Shown here: one piece after another, positions 53,084 to 64,000 of the stretch
How positions within the stretch are numbered: the first letter of the stretch is position 1
Layout: each line of letters begins with the position of its first letter
DNA from: Acanthornis magna
Lineage: Eukaryota; Chordata; Aves; Passeriformes; Acanthizidae
Assembly (NCBI GenBank): GCA_036785705.1
Contig: JAWUZG010000299.1
Span: forward strand, 62,001 to 126,000
DNA length: 64,000 nucleotides
Direction of reading: 5' to 3'
Translations under genes and position numbers: made by a program
Notes under the pieces: model-generated
Seen by the model: only the letters and a program-made list of their open reading frames with translations
What the model was told of the DNA's origin: nothing
Databases searched by the model: none

Positions 53084-56000
53084 TAACAAAATAATCCTCT
53101 GATTAAGAACAGGAAAGTAAATAAAAGACGCGTTTCTACAGATAATGGCTCTGTGGAATTGCCTTTTTCCATGATGATGATTGGATGTATTTTTTGTCTG
53201 GTATTTATATGGTATTTTAACCCTTATTCTTGATAAAATAATATAGCAGTTGCATAAAATTATGAAGGCTCAAGACAGTACTTTAAGGCAGAGAAGCCTA
53301 TAATTAATAGTAGGAAAATAATTCTGATGAGCTCCTCCTGGTCTCAAAACTGTTTCAAAGCTGAAAGAGCACCTCAGGTGTCTGAATTTTTTATTGTTTT
53401 TCCTTAGTTTTCTCGCTGTTTAATTTCAGGCTTCTGTGAGCTTAATAAAACCAAGCAGTTTGTTGTCAAAGTGCTTTGTTTTAGAAAATTAACCATTGTA
53501 TTCCAAATTTCCTTGTTCTGTGTGAAGCAGACATTTTATTCCAAGGCCCTCTCAGTGAAATTCCTTGGTTCCGAATCACCACAGCTTCCTGCAGTTCTTC
53601 ACCATTGGCCATTGCCTTTCTTACACTCAATATTGCAGTATCTTAGGGACAATTTGGTACTTCCCTAATTCTTCTCTCTAGAAAACAGCAAGGCAAACCA
53701 GGATTTTGTTGAGATATTTGTGCCAGATTTAACACTGTGAGGGTCTCAGTTGCTCACAAACATTTCCAGGGAGCTGCATTTCTCTGAGTTTCTTTCTCTC
53801 AGAAATTAAATGTCCTGGATTTGAAAGTGCCACACTGAAATATCATGGGTTTTCTATCTATTAGGAGCAGAATTCAGCAGTCTCTCTCTGTTCCCTGAAT
53901 GTTTTTTGCAAAGGGAAGCAGAGATCACTCTGATCTGGGCTCTGTCCCAGATTTCTGTGCGACATCCTTGGGAAGGCACCAGCCCCTGAAAGGAGACATC
54001 ACAGAGGATTCAGACTCGATGCTCCCCTGGAGATCTGCTGTGCCTTTGGTTTAGGGCCAGACTGAACCTTCACAGACCCACACAGCTCCTAATCCTTGGG
54101 AAGGACTGGTTTGTGTTTTATATGAACACAGAAACTTTGAGAGCAGGAGATTTGTTGTGTCCTCTCAAACTCGTGGTGAAACAAAACCTTCTTGCACTTG
54201 AAAGCTTCTTACAGGCAGAAGGAACACAGCAGATACACACCTTGAAGTTAAATATCTATGGTTATTCTGATTAACATTTTAACACTCTAATAATGCTTTA
54301 ATAGTCTAAATATTTTAATAGCTCAAATGATGCTATCAGTACAGAAAAGACTCATTGCTAACATAGTGAAAATCATTATATAAAAACCCTCCGATACAAA
54401 AAAAGATATTTTGTTGTTGTTGTTGCCTCTGTCCTAAGGTTTACCCTTCAGTCCTCCTTCAGGAAAATGGGATGGGTTGGGCTCTCAGGGTTTACCTCTC
54501 CATATCCCATTTAAACCTCAATGCCATTCCTGGGACACAGTGACCTGTGACATAAAGAGCTCCTCGGAGCCATCCCTGACACACTCTGAAGACCTGGTCC
54601 TCAAGGAGGAAGATCTTAATTGTTTTACAATTTATATTCTTATGTTGAAGTTGAATTTTGAGCTTTATTGGCATCAGTTTCTGTGTCAGCAACTCCAGAG
54701 TCAGCTGTATGCAGTCCTTCCTGAAGGGGTAAAAAATGAAGGAAAAATTGGAGGTAAGGCCTCTGCAGATTGCAATTTCAAATAGTTTTCATGGTAAATA
54801 AAGTAGCAAATGTGCATTTTTTTAATATGGTGTATTTTTACATGGGTGGGAGGGTTAATTTTGTCTGTAAGGATAATCTCATTACTGGCAAAAAACCATG
54901 GGGTTTTAAAATTTTATATATTTTATTATTAACTTTTGTATTTTATTTTACTTGTTCTTATGCAATGCTTAAGTTTTGTAATAGATATTCTTTACCACCC
55001 GTAGTCAGTATGTGTTTTGCTCAATGAATTTGCTCCTCAGACAGTAGAATAGATTATGATATAATATCATCTAAATTATTTTATTTTCCTTTACTTTATT
55101 ACAATATATTATAATGGATAATATTATAATACATTATATGATATGATATTATATATTACAGTATATTTTAATACATTATGTTATATTAGACCAAGGAAAA
55201 TGGCTAAAGACATTCTTTATCACCTTGTGCACCCATACAAATATAAAAAATTAAGGATATGAGTAATTTTTTGCAGATACTGACATTTTCTTCACCGATA
55301 TCTTAAAATTGATGTTTGCTGAGCTTTTCCTAATTTCATAGTAATGAAATTAACATTTGAATAGTTCATAGATATGTGTTCAGTCAGCAGATAATGACAA
55401 AACCATTCATTTTCTGCACCTTGAAACCATTAAATGTTTTCTCTTTGCTTCCCCAAAATTCCTCCAGCAGAGGTGAGCACACAAAAGAGCCTCACTCGAT
55501 GAAGGTGTGGTGGAGTTGCTGACAAAAAGAGCTCATTTTGTTCAATCTAAATGTGTTTTTTTGGGAGGAATGTGACACACAGCCCCCCCACATTGTTCCA
55601 TTCATTGCTGATAACTGATGGCAGCACTCACAGATAATCACTTTTATCTCATGGCATATGCTGATAAGCCAAAAACTGGCACATCTCATTAATAGAGCAG
55701 TAATTAGGATATTTACATGCATTTACAGTACCACAGGCTCAGTTTTAGAATCCAGCAGGTTGTCATAAACAGCTGACCCTGTGGGATGAGGTTACAGGGT
55801 GTGGCTGGTAGGAATTGGTGATTGGTGCAGACAGGAAAGTTTCCAGAGATCCTGTGCTCATCATTGCGTTCTCTGGGGCAAGGCACAGGACATTCATTTC
55901 CCTGAGTACAACAACTCTTCCTGGGGCTGTGCTGTGGTATTTCAAATCCTTCGGTTCCGGGAGAATGGAAAATGCAAGAAATGGAAGAATTTTAAACCAA

Positions 56001-59000
56001 CAGACCCAAATTTAGAGCCAAAATGGTGTGATTTAGATCGAAGAACTGACTTTGCACGTTATTTGTAGGATTTTGCATTCCTGTCTCTTTCCACCCACCT
56101 GTAGTTTCTGTGACAAGGTGAAACCTTATTTTTGTCACCTTTGGGAAAATTAGCTCTTTCCTGCAAACATTTTTTTGTTAGTGAATTAAAACTGGTGAGT
56201 TTGTACTTTATTTATCTTGTCAGTGCATGCCTTCTTTTGGGAGCAAATGTTCCAGAAACTGCTATCAAATAATGGATGTTATCTGCATGCTTGAATGGAT
56301 TACTGCAGAGGGATTCATCCTGCTTGACTGGCTGGAAATGGATTTATTTTGGTAGATCAGACAGATTTAAACACAGAGTAGTGGCAGTTCTTGTATTTGT
56401 CGAGAAATGAGCTTGTTTCAGTAAGACTCCAAATATAGATTTGAGCTAATTTATTAACTGTCCATTGTTTTGGTTAATATTGAGTATAAAGTCTGATTAT
56501 TTTAACTCATAAAACCTTATGTAACATCTTTTGATTTCTCTATTTGCCATGGAAAAAGATCAAGCAGTGCATTTATATGAATTCCCTCCTGCCCTTACCC
56601 TGTTTACGTCTCTTCACTTCCCAGAACATTCTTCATGCTGGAAAAAAAAATTATATTCTGTGTAATAAACAAGAGCCTATAACCGGGATCTTAAAAAGTG
56701 GAATGGGAATATGAAATAACCATATGCTGACAAATATTTTTTACACTTTGTTGGGTTTTTTACCCTATGATATTAAAAATTCAGCTTTATACCCAAACCC
56801 AGCTCTGTTGACAAAGGGATTTTAAGTTCTTTAAGAGCAGTGTAAATTCATTTTTCCTCCATTCACAGTAGTAAAACTGTACAGAAATTTCACTCTTTCT
56901 GGATACAAAAATGAGGGCCAAGATCTGGACATATTATTTGGTCTCTTGCACTGAACCACACTACTTTCAGGGCTGGTGGAAAGATTCAAATTCTTCTTGT
57001 AGTCCACAACAATACTGTAAAAATTTTAGAGTTCAAAGTCTTAGGTGGGTTTTGTTCTGCAATGTGGTTCAGATGGGCATTGGCTTCATTAATCAGTGAC
57101 TAATGTAAGCCTTGCCTTCAATATTAGGGTTTTCCTATGAATTGCAATCTTCAAAGAGCTTGAGGATCCCAGAAAATTCAGTAGTGCTTCACTGTATTTA
57201 TTTCTTTGGGCACTGAAGTGTAGTCCATGAGGTGTCCAAATGTTTTGCAAGGCTCCTCTTTATCGGGTGACAGAAAAGTTGTTTGAGAAACTCAGAATAA
57301 CAGGACAAAGATTCACTCGGCTCTTCCTGTTCCATTAAGATAATCAGTGTTTCAGGATAGGAGATCACCTCATTTTTATTCATTGTATTCAGTCCATTGC
57401 ATTCCTGCAGCAAAGAGCAAAGAGCCCCAGCAGCTGCCCCTGATAGGTCTAAAGTGGCACAAGTGTCCCTTGGAGAGCCTTCCTGAAGAACCATCCCTGC
57501 AGAAACGCAACTTCATGTTTTTCCCTGTTTTTGCTGCTCTTGGAGCATAAATTGATTGGGGAATGATGAAGGACTTTGCTGTCAATAACAAAGAAAACAG
57601 ACATGAAGAAGAGAGGATCTGGTCTCTGGAAATATTAAACTGTAAAGCTCCTAAATAACAACAGAGCTGCTGCTTACCTTCTCCCATTTCTCTTGCACAC
57701 GTGTAAATATCTGTGCTTAAATTTTAACAGAAATGCATTGACTGACTCATTCAAACATTTACAAAAGTACCATTTATAAAGAGGATGAATACCTAGCAAT
57801 CCTCATCTCCCTAACCATCACTTTTACTCATTACACTGAGGTCGAATTCACAAAGGATTCTACTCTTGCCTGATTTCAGAGCTATATATTGGGGGGTGAC
57901 ACTAATATGGATTTAGCCATAAAACATACGGAATAGGAACTGATTTGAGACCCTGTGTGAAGGACTTTGGCTGCTGTCATCACGTGCATTATGCCAGAGT
58001 GCTTTTAATTCCCTCTCTCTGCATTAGTCTGTGGAGAATGGGATAAAGACAAAGTTGCTTTTCTCTGGGCATAAGTTAAAAGTTCCAAGTTAAACATATC
58101 TATACATGATGTATTTTCTTCAACATAATTGTGGTTTATATAGGGCAAAATAAAGAAGCGCAATACTTACACCACAAATCCCGTCTGAGACTTTATAAAA
58201 TGATTAATAAGGAGAGGTTAATCTTGAATCCCATGGAATCAAGTCAGCTCCTTTAGAAACAGTTTGAGCAACTCAATCTGAATTTCAGCATTTCTAGGGC
58301 AAAAATGGCCTCTTTTCTGTGGCTACCGCTGGGGAGACAAGATTTTGCTTGTTGCAGTTCTTATGGGGAGAAACAGGAGTGATTCTTTTAAAGATGAAAC
58401 TCTGACAGGTGACTCCTAGATATAGGAGGCAGAAATTTCTGTATAAACACATGTGTAACCAAGGCAGCTGAGGAAGAAATGCTGCATCCCAGTGAGTTAC
58501 TGATTGGGCTGTGCAGCTGACACAGTTAAAAATAAAGCTCCTTCCCCATTTACAAGGTGTGGTACAAAAGGTGAAGGCAAGCCTTGCCACCTGCTGTGTC
58601 ACGCAGAAGACAGAAAACAGCAGATTGTGCTGGAAGAGCTCCAAGAAGTCAATTTAACCCTTGTCCCATCCACAAACCTGACCTCATGGAGCACAGCGTT
58701 GCAAGCCATGTCCTTGGTTCTGTTTCAGAAAGCTGGAAGAGTTTCAGTCAGACCATAAAACTTCACTGGAAAAGATCCTGTGAGTGATGCTCATGGCAGA
58801 CAGAGCAATGCACAGCAGGTCCTGTAAAATGGCACCTGGAAATAAATCCCCCTTGGACACTGAGCTTACCATGCAAGGCAATATTTACATTAGCACATCA
58901 CTGACTTCCTGACTGCTCAGTACCCGGGGGATGCTGAGGCAGCAGAGGAAAAGCCCAAAAAAATCCCACTGGAAGCCAAGTTTTCCAACAGTAACTACAA

Positions 59001-59176
59001 TAAATTGAATGATAGGGAAATTAGTTTATTTTAGCAATTCTTCTGCAATATCATCTTTGAGGGTTGGAAAAAATATGCCTTGTGCATGAACAGATTCATT
59101 TTTGGTAGAGAGATTTTCTACTCATCTAAAAGGGATTTTTTCCCTGGTTAGCTGGAAATGAAACCCACGAGTGTGG
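53084..59176. other. AT-rich non-coding DNA
   Basis: Six kilobases with no supported gene or RNA gene. 55055-55190 is very AT-rich with repeated ATTATAATA-like words. The longest frames (up to 116 codons, such as 58294-58644 minus) show no domain. Confidence 0.45.
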
Positions 59177-59255
59177 TCAGAAAATCCCAGAATTGGGTGG
59201 AAGGGACCTCAAAGCCCATCTCATTCCATGGGCAGGGACACCTTCCACTGGAAGG
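59177..59255 (-). mobile_element. CR1 LINE 3' tail fragment
   Basis: Inverted CR1 remnant: AAAATCCCAGAATTGGGTGG, AAGGGACCTCAAAGCCCATC and CATGGGCAGGGACACCTTCC, then cut off. Confidence 0.82.
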
Positions 59256-59775
59256 AAAGTTCTGGAGAGAGTCTTAAGGGCTGACCACTGCCAAAAGGCT
59301 CTTTGAAGACTTGTTTTCACCAAGGTTTGAAATGGCATCTGGCCCATTCGTTCATTCCAGCAAGATGGATCCTATTAAAAAATATAAACACAGCATAGCT
59401 GTTAGAGCAGGATTTTGTTTGATACAGCCCTAAATCATGGAATTCCTTTTCTTCCCTAACAGCTGTGAGCTTTTGCCAGGTTCACTTATCAGCATTGCTC
59501 ATGGAATTATTTTTGGCTGGTTATCAGTCTTACCCACCTTAATTCTGTAATGAATGCAATAAAACACTTGTATTTCTCCTTGTGGCAGTAACAAATTTGA
59601 TTTGATGCATAAAAGATTAAAAACCTCACAAACAAATTTTTAGTTGTCTTTTTTTTTTATATGAAAGTTTTAATATTTTAAAATCATTTAATTGCAGCTA
59701 CTTCAGTTTCAGGATCGACTCATCATAATCATTGCAAGAAAGGATAATTCCTTACGTAAATATTTTCACTTTCTT

Positions 59776-59904
59776 GGACACTGGGGCTTGGAGCAGCCTG
59801 GGACAGGGGAAGGTGTCCCTGCCCATGGCAGGGGTGACACTGGGTGGGCTTTAGGGTCCCTTCCAACCCATACCAGTCTGGGATTTTGTGATTCCATGCT
59901 ATGT
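59776..59904 (+). mobile_element. CR1 LINE 3' fragment
   Basis: Sense CR1 from TTGGACACTGGGGCTTGGAG to CCTTCCAACCCATACCAGTC, with a tail GGGATTTTGTGATTCCATG. Confidence 0.9.
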
Positions 59905-62769
59905 TTTCTATGTGACTGCACACACCCTAGATATTACATTTCTGTATTAAAATAGAACTGATTCAGTTCTTTATTTTTCACAGGTGGAGGGGAGGAAATT
60001 CTCCTAAGATGCAGAATAACTTAGAATGTATTTATTCTGCTTTCCATCACAATCACTGAATATCAGAGGAGTAGAGCACTATAAATCTCCAGGCAAAATC
60101 AGCTTGCAAATGGTTTTGAACAAAGCTTGATATATTATTTTTATGAAATGCTTTATAAAATCAAAGTAAATTACATAAATAAGCAAATTCCTTTCTAGTT
60201 ACAGTTTTCAGTATATTACACAAATTTCTCATGATAATTTCATGTGCATCTTCACAGTGAGATTTTATTTCAATCTTAAAAATCAATTAAAAAGTTAAAA
60301 ATTAAATTTAAAGTACTTCTAGGCATGAGAAAACTATTTAAACAATCGCATCTATTAACCACACTATCAAAACCATATCACCAATATCTAAATTTTGGAA
60401 TACATTTCCAAATATCTCAACCTGAAATATGATTTTGCTGGGACCTGCATGCTGATGTGTGGAGATTGGCAGTGCAATAGAATTCCTCACGATCCCAAGG
60501 CCATGAAGCTGAGCTGCAGATGAGTGGGAAGTGCTAATTCCTCCTCAAACCACATGTCCTATCAGTCCTGTGCCTGTTACATCTATTTGCTCAATACAAT
60601 ACGATTTCCGTAATTTGAAGTTTAATTAACATCTTTTCCCCTAGATGCCAGAAATTTGGCAGAGCATCTACATGAAGATATCACTTCCCCTTTCTGTACC
60701 TCTTGCTTGCGTGGTAACAACCCTTAAAAGCTTTATTAATCCAGCTTTTTCATGGAGATCATGTAGCCATTAATTGGTTATAGGAGGCTTTGTGCTGGAT
60801 TTAAAGATCCTTAACCCCTGCTGCTCTGGGCTCTGCCAGGATTGCATCCTCACACTTCTGCACATCATTATATGAACATTTTCTGCTGAATGTTATTTTT
60901 ATTCACCTAACACATCCTAAAGAAATGCGTGTTCAATTATTCCTGTCCCAGGACGTAAGGACAAGAGGATACACAGGAAAGTTGTTGAGAAGAGCTCTAT
61001 GGAAGAATGTAGATTCAAAAAAGACCTTCTCCTCATTAGCCTGGTTAATTGTCGCAGGAATTAGGTTTTATGGTCTGTTAACATGCCAGCCTTGTTGCTG
61101 GGTAACTGAGATGTGGATGTGGAAGAGGTGACACATAGACACAGAACAAGCCTTTGAAAATAACCTCTAAATTTGACCAATTTTAGTGAATTCAAGGGCT
61201 TGACCCTCATGGCCTCTTTATCCTGGGATAAAATCCTGTAATCTGGACCAAAGATACCCTTTTAAAATCGTTGTCATAATTTATTCTTTTTCTGCCCAAG
61301 AGGATTTGATATTTCAGATCTACAGCAGTTTCTTAAAAACCAAAGTCTTTCAGTGTTTTACGAGGCAGGAAAAAAGGGTTTGAGTCCAGAAGAGATGGGG
61401 TCAGGAAAATTCCTGAGAAGATCTGGGAAAAGTCCCAGTCCTGAAATCCTCAAAAAAACATGGTTTGACATAGATTTAAAGATTTCAAATCTGTTCCTGG
61501 CTGCTCAGCCATTTAATACGGATAATCTCCAGGATTTACAAACATCATCTAGAAAGGGCATTTTGTGGCAAAGGTATTAAAGAACATTGTCTTTTTCAAC
61601 AAGTGTAGACCAGAGAAGATTAATTTCCTTCACCCTCTTATGAAATAGTCCTTGGTTTTTATAAGAATGGGAAATAATTTTCAATCTCCAAAGTTTTTGA
61701 CAAAGCAAATATGTTGTTTCCTGCATCGAAAATAAATATTTAACTCCAGAATTATAAATTTGATACTCAGATGAATTTTTAGGGCTAAGTCTTCAGTTCA
61801 CTTCCTGTAAAAGATTAGTTTTTACCTGAGATTTTGCTTTTGTTAAGCGCTCCAGGCTTGCTTACCATGCCATATTAGACATTTGAAGATTTATTGCAAA
61901 AGAGTAGACTGAAAAACTCTGTGGATTTTCTTCACAAGAAATAGCTGCTACCTATTAACTGGCACCCAAAGTTAAATTAAAATATTAGCAAGCAAAGTCT
62001 GGCAAGCAAAGCACAATAAAACCCAGCACTTCCTAATTTTACAAAGACAACTAAAATTATTATGTGGTTTAATGGTTACCCTCTCACTGCCGCTGGATTT
62101 GCTGAATTTCCGGTTGCAAATTATTTCTTTATTATTATTTATTCAGTTATAAATCAGAGAAACTGGAAGAGCAGGAGTGGGTAGGATCTGCCTAAAGGAC
62201 TCATTTTGATGTTCTTTGGGTAGCCAACACCCCCAGTAGTATCAATGACACCCAAGAGAAACAGGGAATTCATGTGGATAACTTTCTCTGAAGATAATAA
62301 TCTGATGGCTGTACTTCTTGGGAACTCCTGCCCCAAATTTAAGGGAATATCCAATAAAATTACCTTTTCCGGGAGGCCACCATCCTCACAGAGTGATATC
62401 ATTTATAACAACTTTTTGACATGGGAGGACTTCCAATGTCACTGACTTCAGACCTGCAGCATGAACTTGCAGCCTAAAGCCAGAGTCAGCAGTTCAACAA
62501 TATTTTGAAATATTTTATTTCATAAACTGTTTCATAGACTTCCTCCTACCTGTTTTAAAATTCTGTATTACAGCAGATTGTAAAACTAGAGCCTTCAAAA
62601 CACTGGTGCTTGGGGAAATGCACATTTATTTCTGTTTATTCTACCTTTTGTAGACAGGTGCATACACAGCTTTCTCACTTTCAAATGTGCTTGATGCAGC
62701 ATATTTATTTAATAATAAAAACGTCTTAGAAGACCATTTATTACTTTAATTGGAGTAAAATAATTTTAG
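59905..62769. other. AT-rich non-coding DNA
   Basis: No gene or recognised repeat. The longest frame is 82 codons. Confidence 0.45.
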
Positions 62770-62872
62770 AGTCATAAAATCCCCAAATCCCAGGATGGGT
62801 TGGTTTGGAAAGGACCTTAAATTCCATCTCCTTCCCAGTCCAGCCTGGGCAGGGACACCTTCTACTGGTCAG
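62770..62872 (-). mobile_element. CR1 LINE 3' fragment
   Basis: Inverted CR1 tail starting AGTCATAAAATCCCCAAAT, with CCCAGGATGGGTTGGTTTGG and GGGCAGGGACACCTTCTACT. Confidence 0.8.
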
Positions 62873-64000
62873 ATCAGTCAGAGGCCAACCCCATCAATTT
62901 CCTTCCTTAAATTACAGACTTTTTAAATTTATTTTTTAATAGTGGACTGGCAGCAAGATTTTACCATTGGCAAGGAATTCATGGCTTTTTTTTTCTTTCT
63001 CTTTAACTGGAATATTTCAAGATACACATAATTCTTTAGGAATGGTTTAACTGGTGGAAAAAACAGGACTTGCTGATCCCTGATGTTCAAAAGAGAAGGT
63101 AAAAACCTTAAGTTGCACTCCCTCATAGAGAATCAAAATTGTCATGAAAACATGTGGTGCAGAGCAATTCACAATTGTAAACAAAATTAGTTTTTTTAAT
63201 AGGTAATTACAAGTTAACTAAAATTTTAGGGATTTTAGAAGAGAGGGGTCTATCTTTTATTATTTATTATTTTTTTCTCTGTCATAGAAATACTTCATTG
63301 CTGCTGATGCTGCACACATTTCAAGTAATAAATAGAAATGTGTTGCAATTACATTAATTTTTATATTTAATTCAATCATCCAAACCTTCATGAAATTGAA
63401 ACCCAAATGTATATTACCTCATTTCATAGATGGTTATTAGAATAACATTTTCTCATTAAAGCATAATTTTGTATTAGTACAGAAGAGGCTGCATTTTACT
63501 CATTTCCTTTTTCCTTTAGGCAAAAAAAAAAAAAAAAAAAAAGTTTAATAGATTTTGAAAATGCATCTGTCATGTAGAAAGTGATCCATAGTTATTAAGA
63601 TAACATCTTTTACAGAAGCCTGAATAATGGAAACTCAACCAGAGTCTATAAAATTTGCTCCAAACTTGTAACTCAGCACCTTTACTCTTGTTCTTAATTT
63701 CTCTTTTTTTTTATTTTTCAGTGCTGTTTTTTCAATTTACTGTGTAAGATTGATTCTGGTGGTGTTTTCTCGTTATCACAAAACTCATTTAAGACAAGAA
63801 AACATGTGTTTTGTCCCTGTGGGATGTGGCAGTAATCAATGTCCCTTCTGGAAATTTAGAAATGAAAATTTGTTCTCCTTATCCAAAGTTCTTTGTCACA
63901 TTAATGGAGGAATAATTCAGTAAAGCACGTAAAAGAATTGGAGGCGATACATACAAACCTTAAGTCAGATTCCTTTAATATTTTAGGATTTTAGTGTAAA
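62873..64000. other. AT-rich non-coding DNA with a poly(A) run
   Basis: No gene recognised. An A-run of about 21 bases lies at 63522-63542; no processed transcript was recognised next to it. Confidence 0.45.

Overview
The window reads as vertebrate, and specifically avian, non-coding DNA. It is AT-rich, has no host exon I can support, and carries about two dozen 5'-truncated 3' ends of CR1 LINEs, the dominant interspersed repeat of birds. An alpharetrovirus-like solo LTR and a young gammaretrovirus-like provirus fit a bird, perhaps a songbird; the species cannot be fixed from sequence alone.

Layout. 1-9418 is AT-rich intergenic or intronic sequence with two CR1 pieces, a possible degraded LTR (about 4940-5330) and an 11-bp minisatellite (5571-5696). 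At 9419-10166 a CR1 copy is split by a 469-bp solo LTR (9589-10057) with a perfect 6-bp target duplication. 10167-41781 is more of the same: scattered CR1 fragments in both orientations, homopolymer runs and no recognisable gene.

The main feature is a complete, reverse-oriented endogenous retrovirus at 41787-52047 (10,261 bp). It has two 1,023-bp LTRs that are identical by eye and a 5-bp target duplication (ACAAC). Reading on the minus strand from the right, the order is: 5' LTR, a tRNA-Pro-like primer site, a 1.4-kb leader full of tandem repeats and YY1-like motifs, gag (551 codons), an in-frame UGA, pro-pol (about 1,208 codons), a splice acceptor, a short env (369 codons), a polypurine tract and the 3' LTR. 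Gag and pol are uninterrupted and every catalytic motif I looked for is present. Env encodes only a surface-subunit-like part: the reading frame stops 44 bases before the polypurine tract, so there is no room for a transmembrane subunit.

How the parts work together. The U3 region has CCAAT and TATA elements, and AATAAA sits near the LTR end. Gag-Pol would be made by readthrough of a single UGA. Eight bases after that UGA lie two long complementary pairings that can form a pseudoknot, which is the murine leukemia virus arrangement with a different stop codon. Env would be translated from a spliced RNA and would give a secreted fragment at most. Identical LTRs, intact gag-pol and a clean env deletion suggest a recently mobile, env-defective lineage.

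52053-64000 returns to AT-rich non-coding DNA with a pentanucleotide microsatellite and four CR1 fragments.
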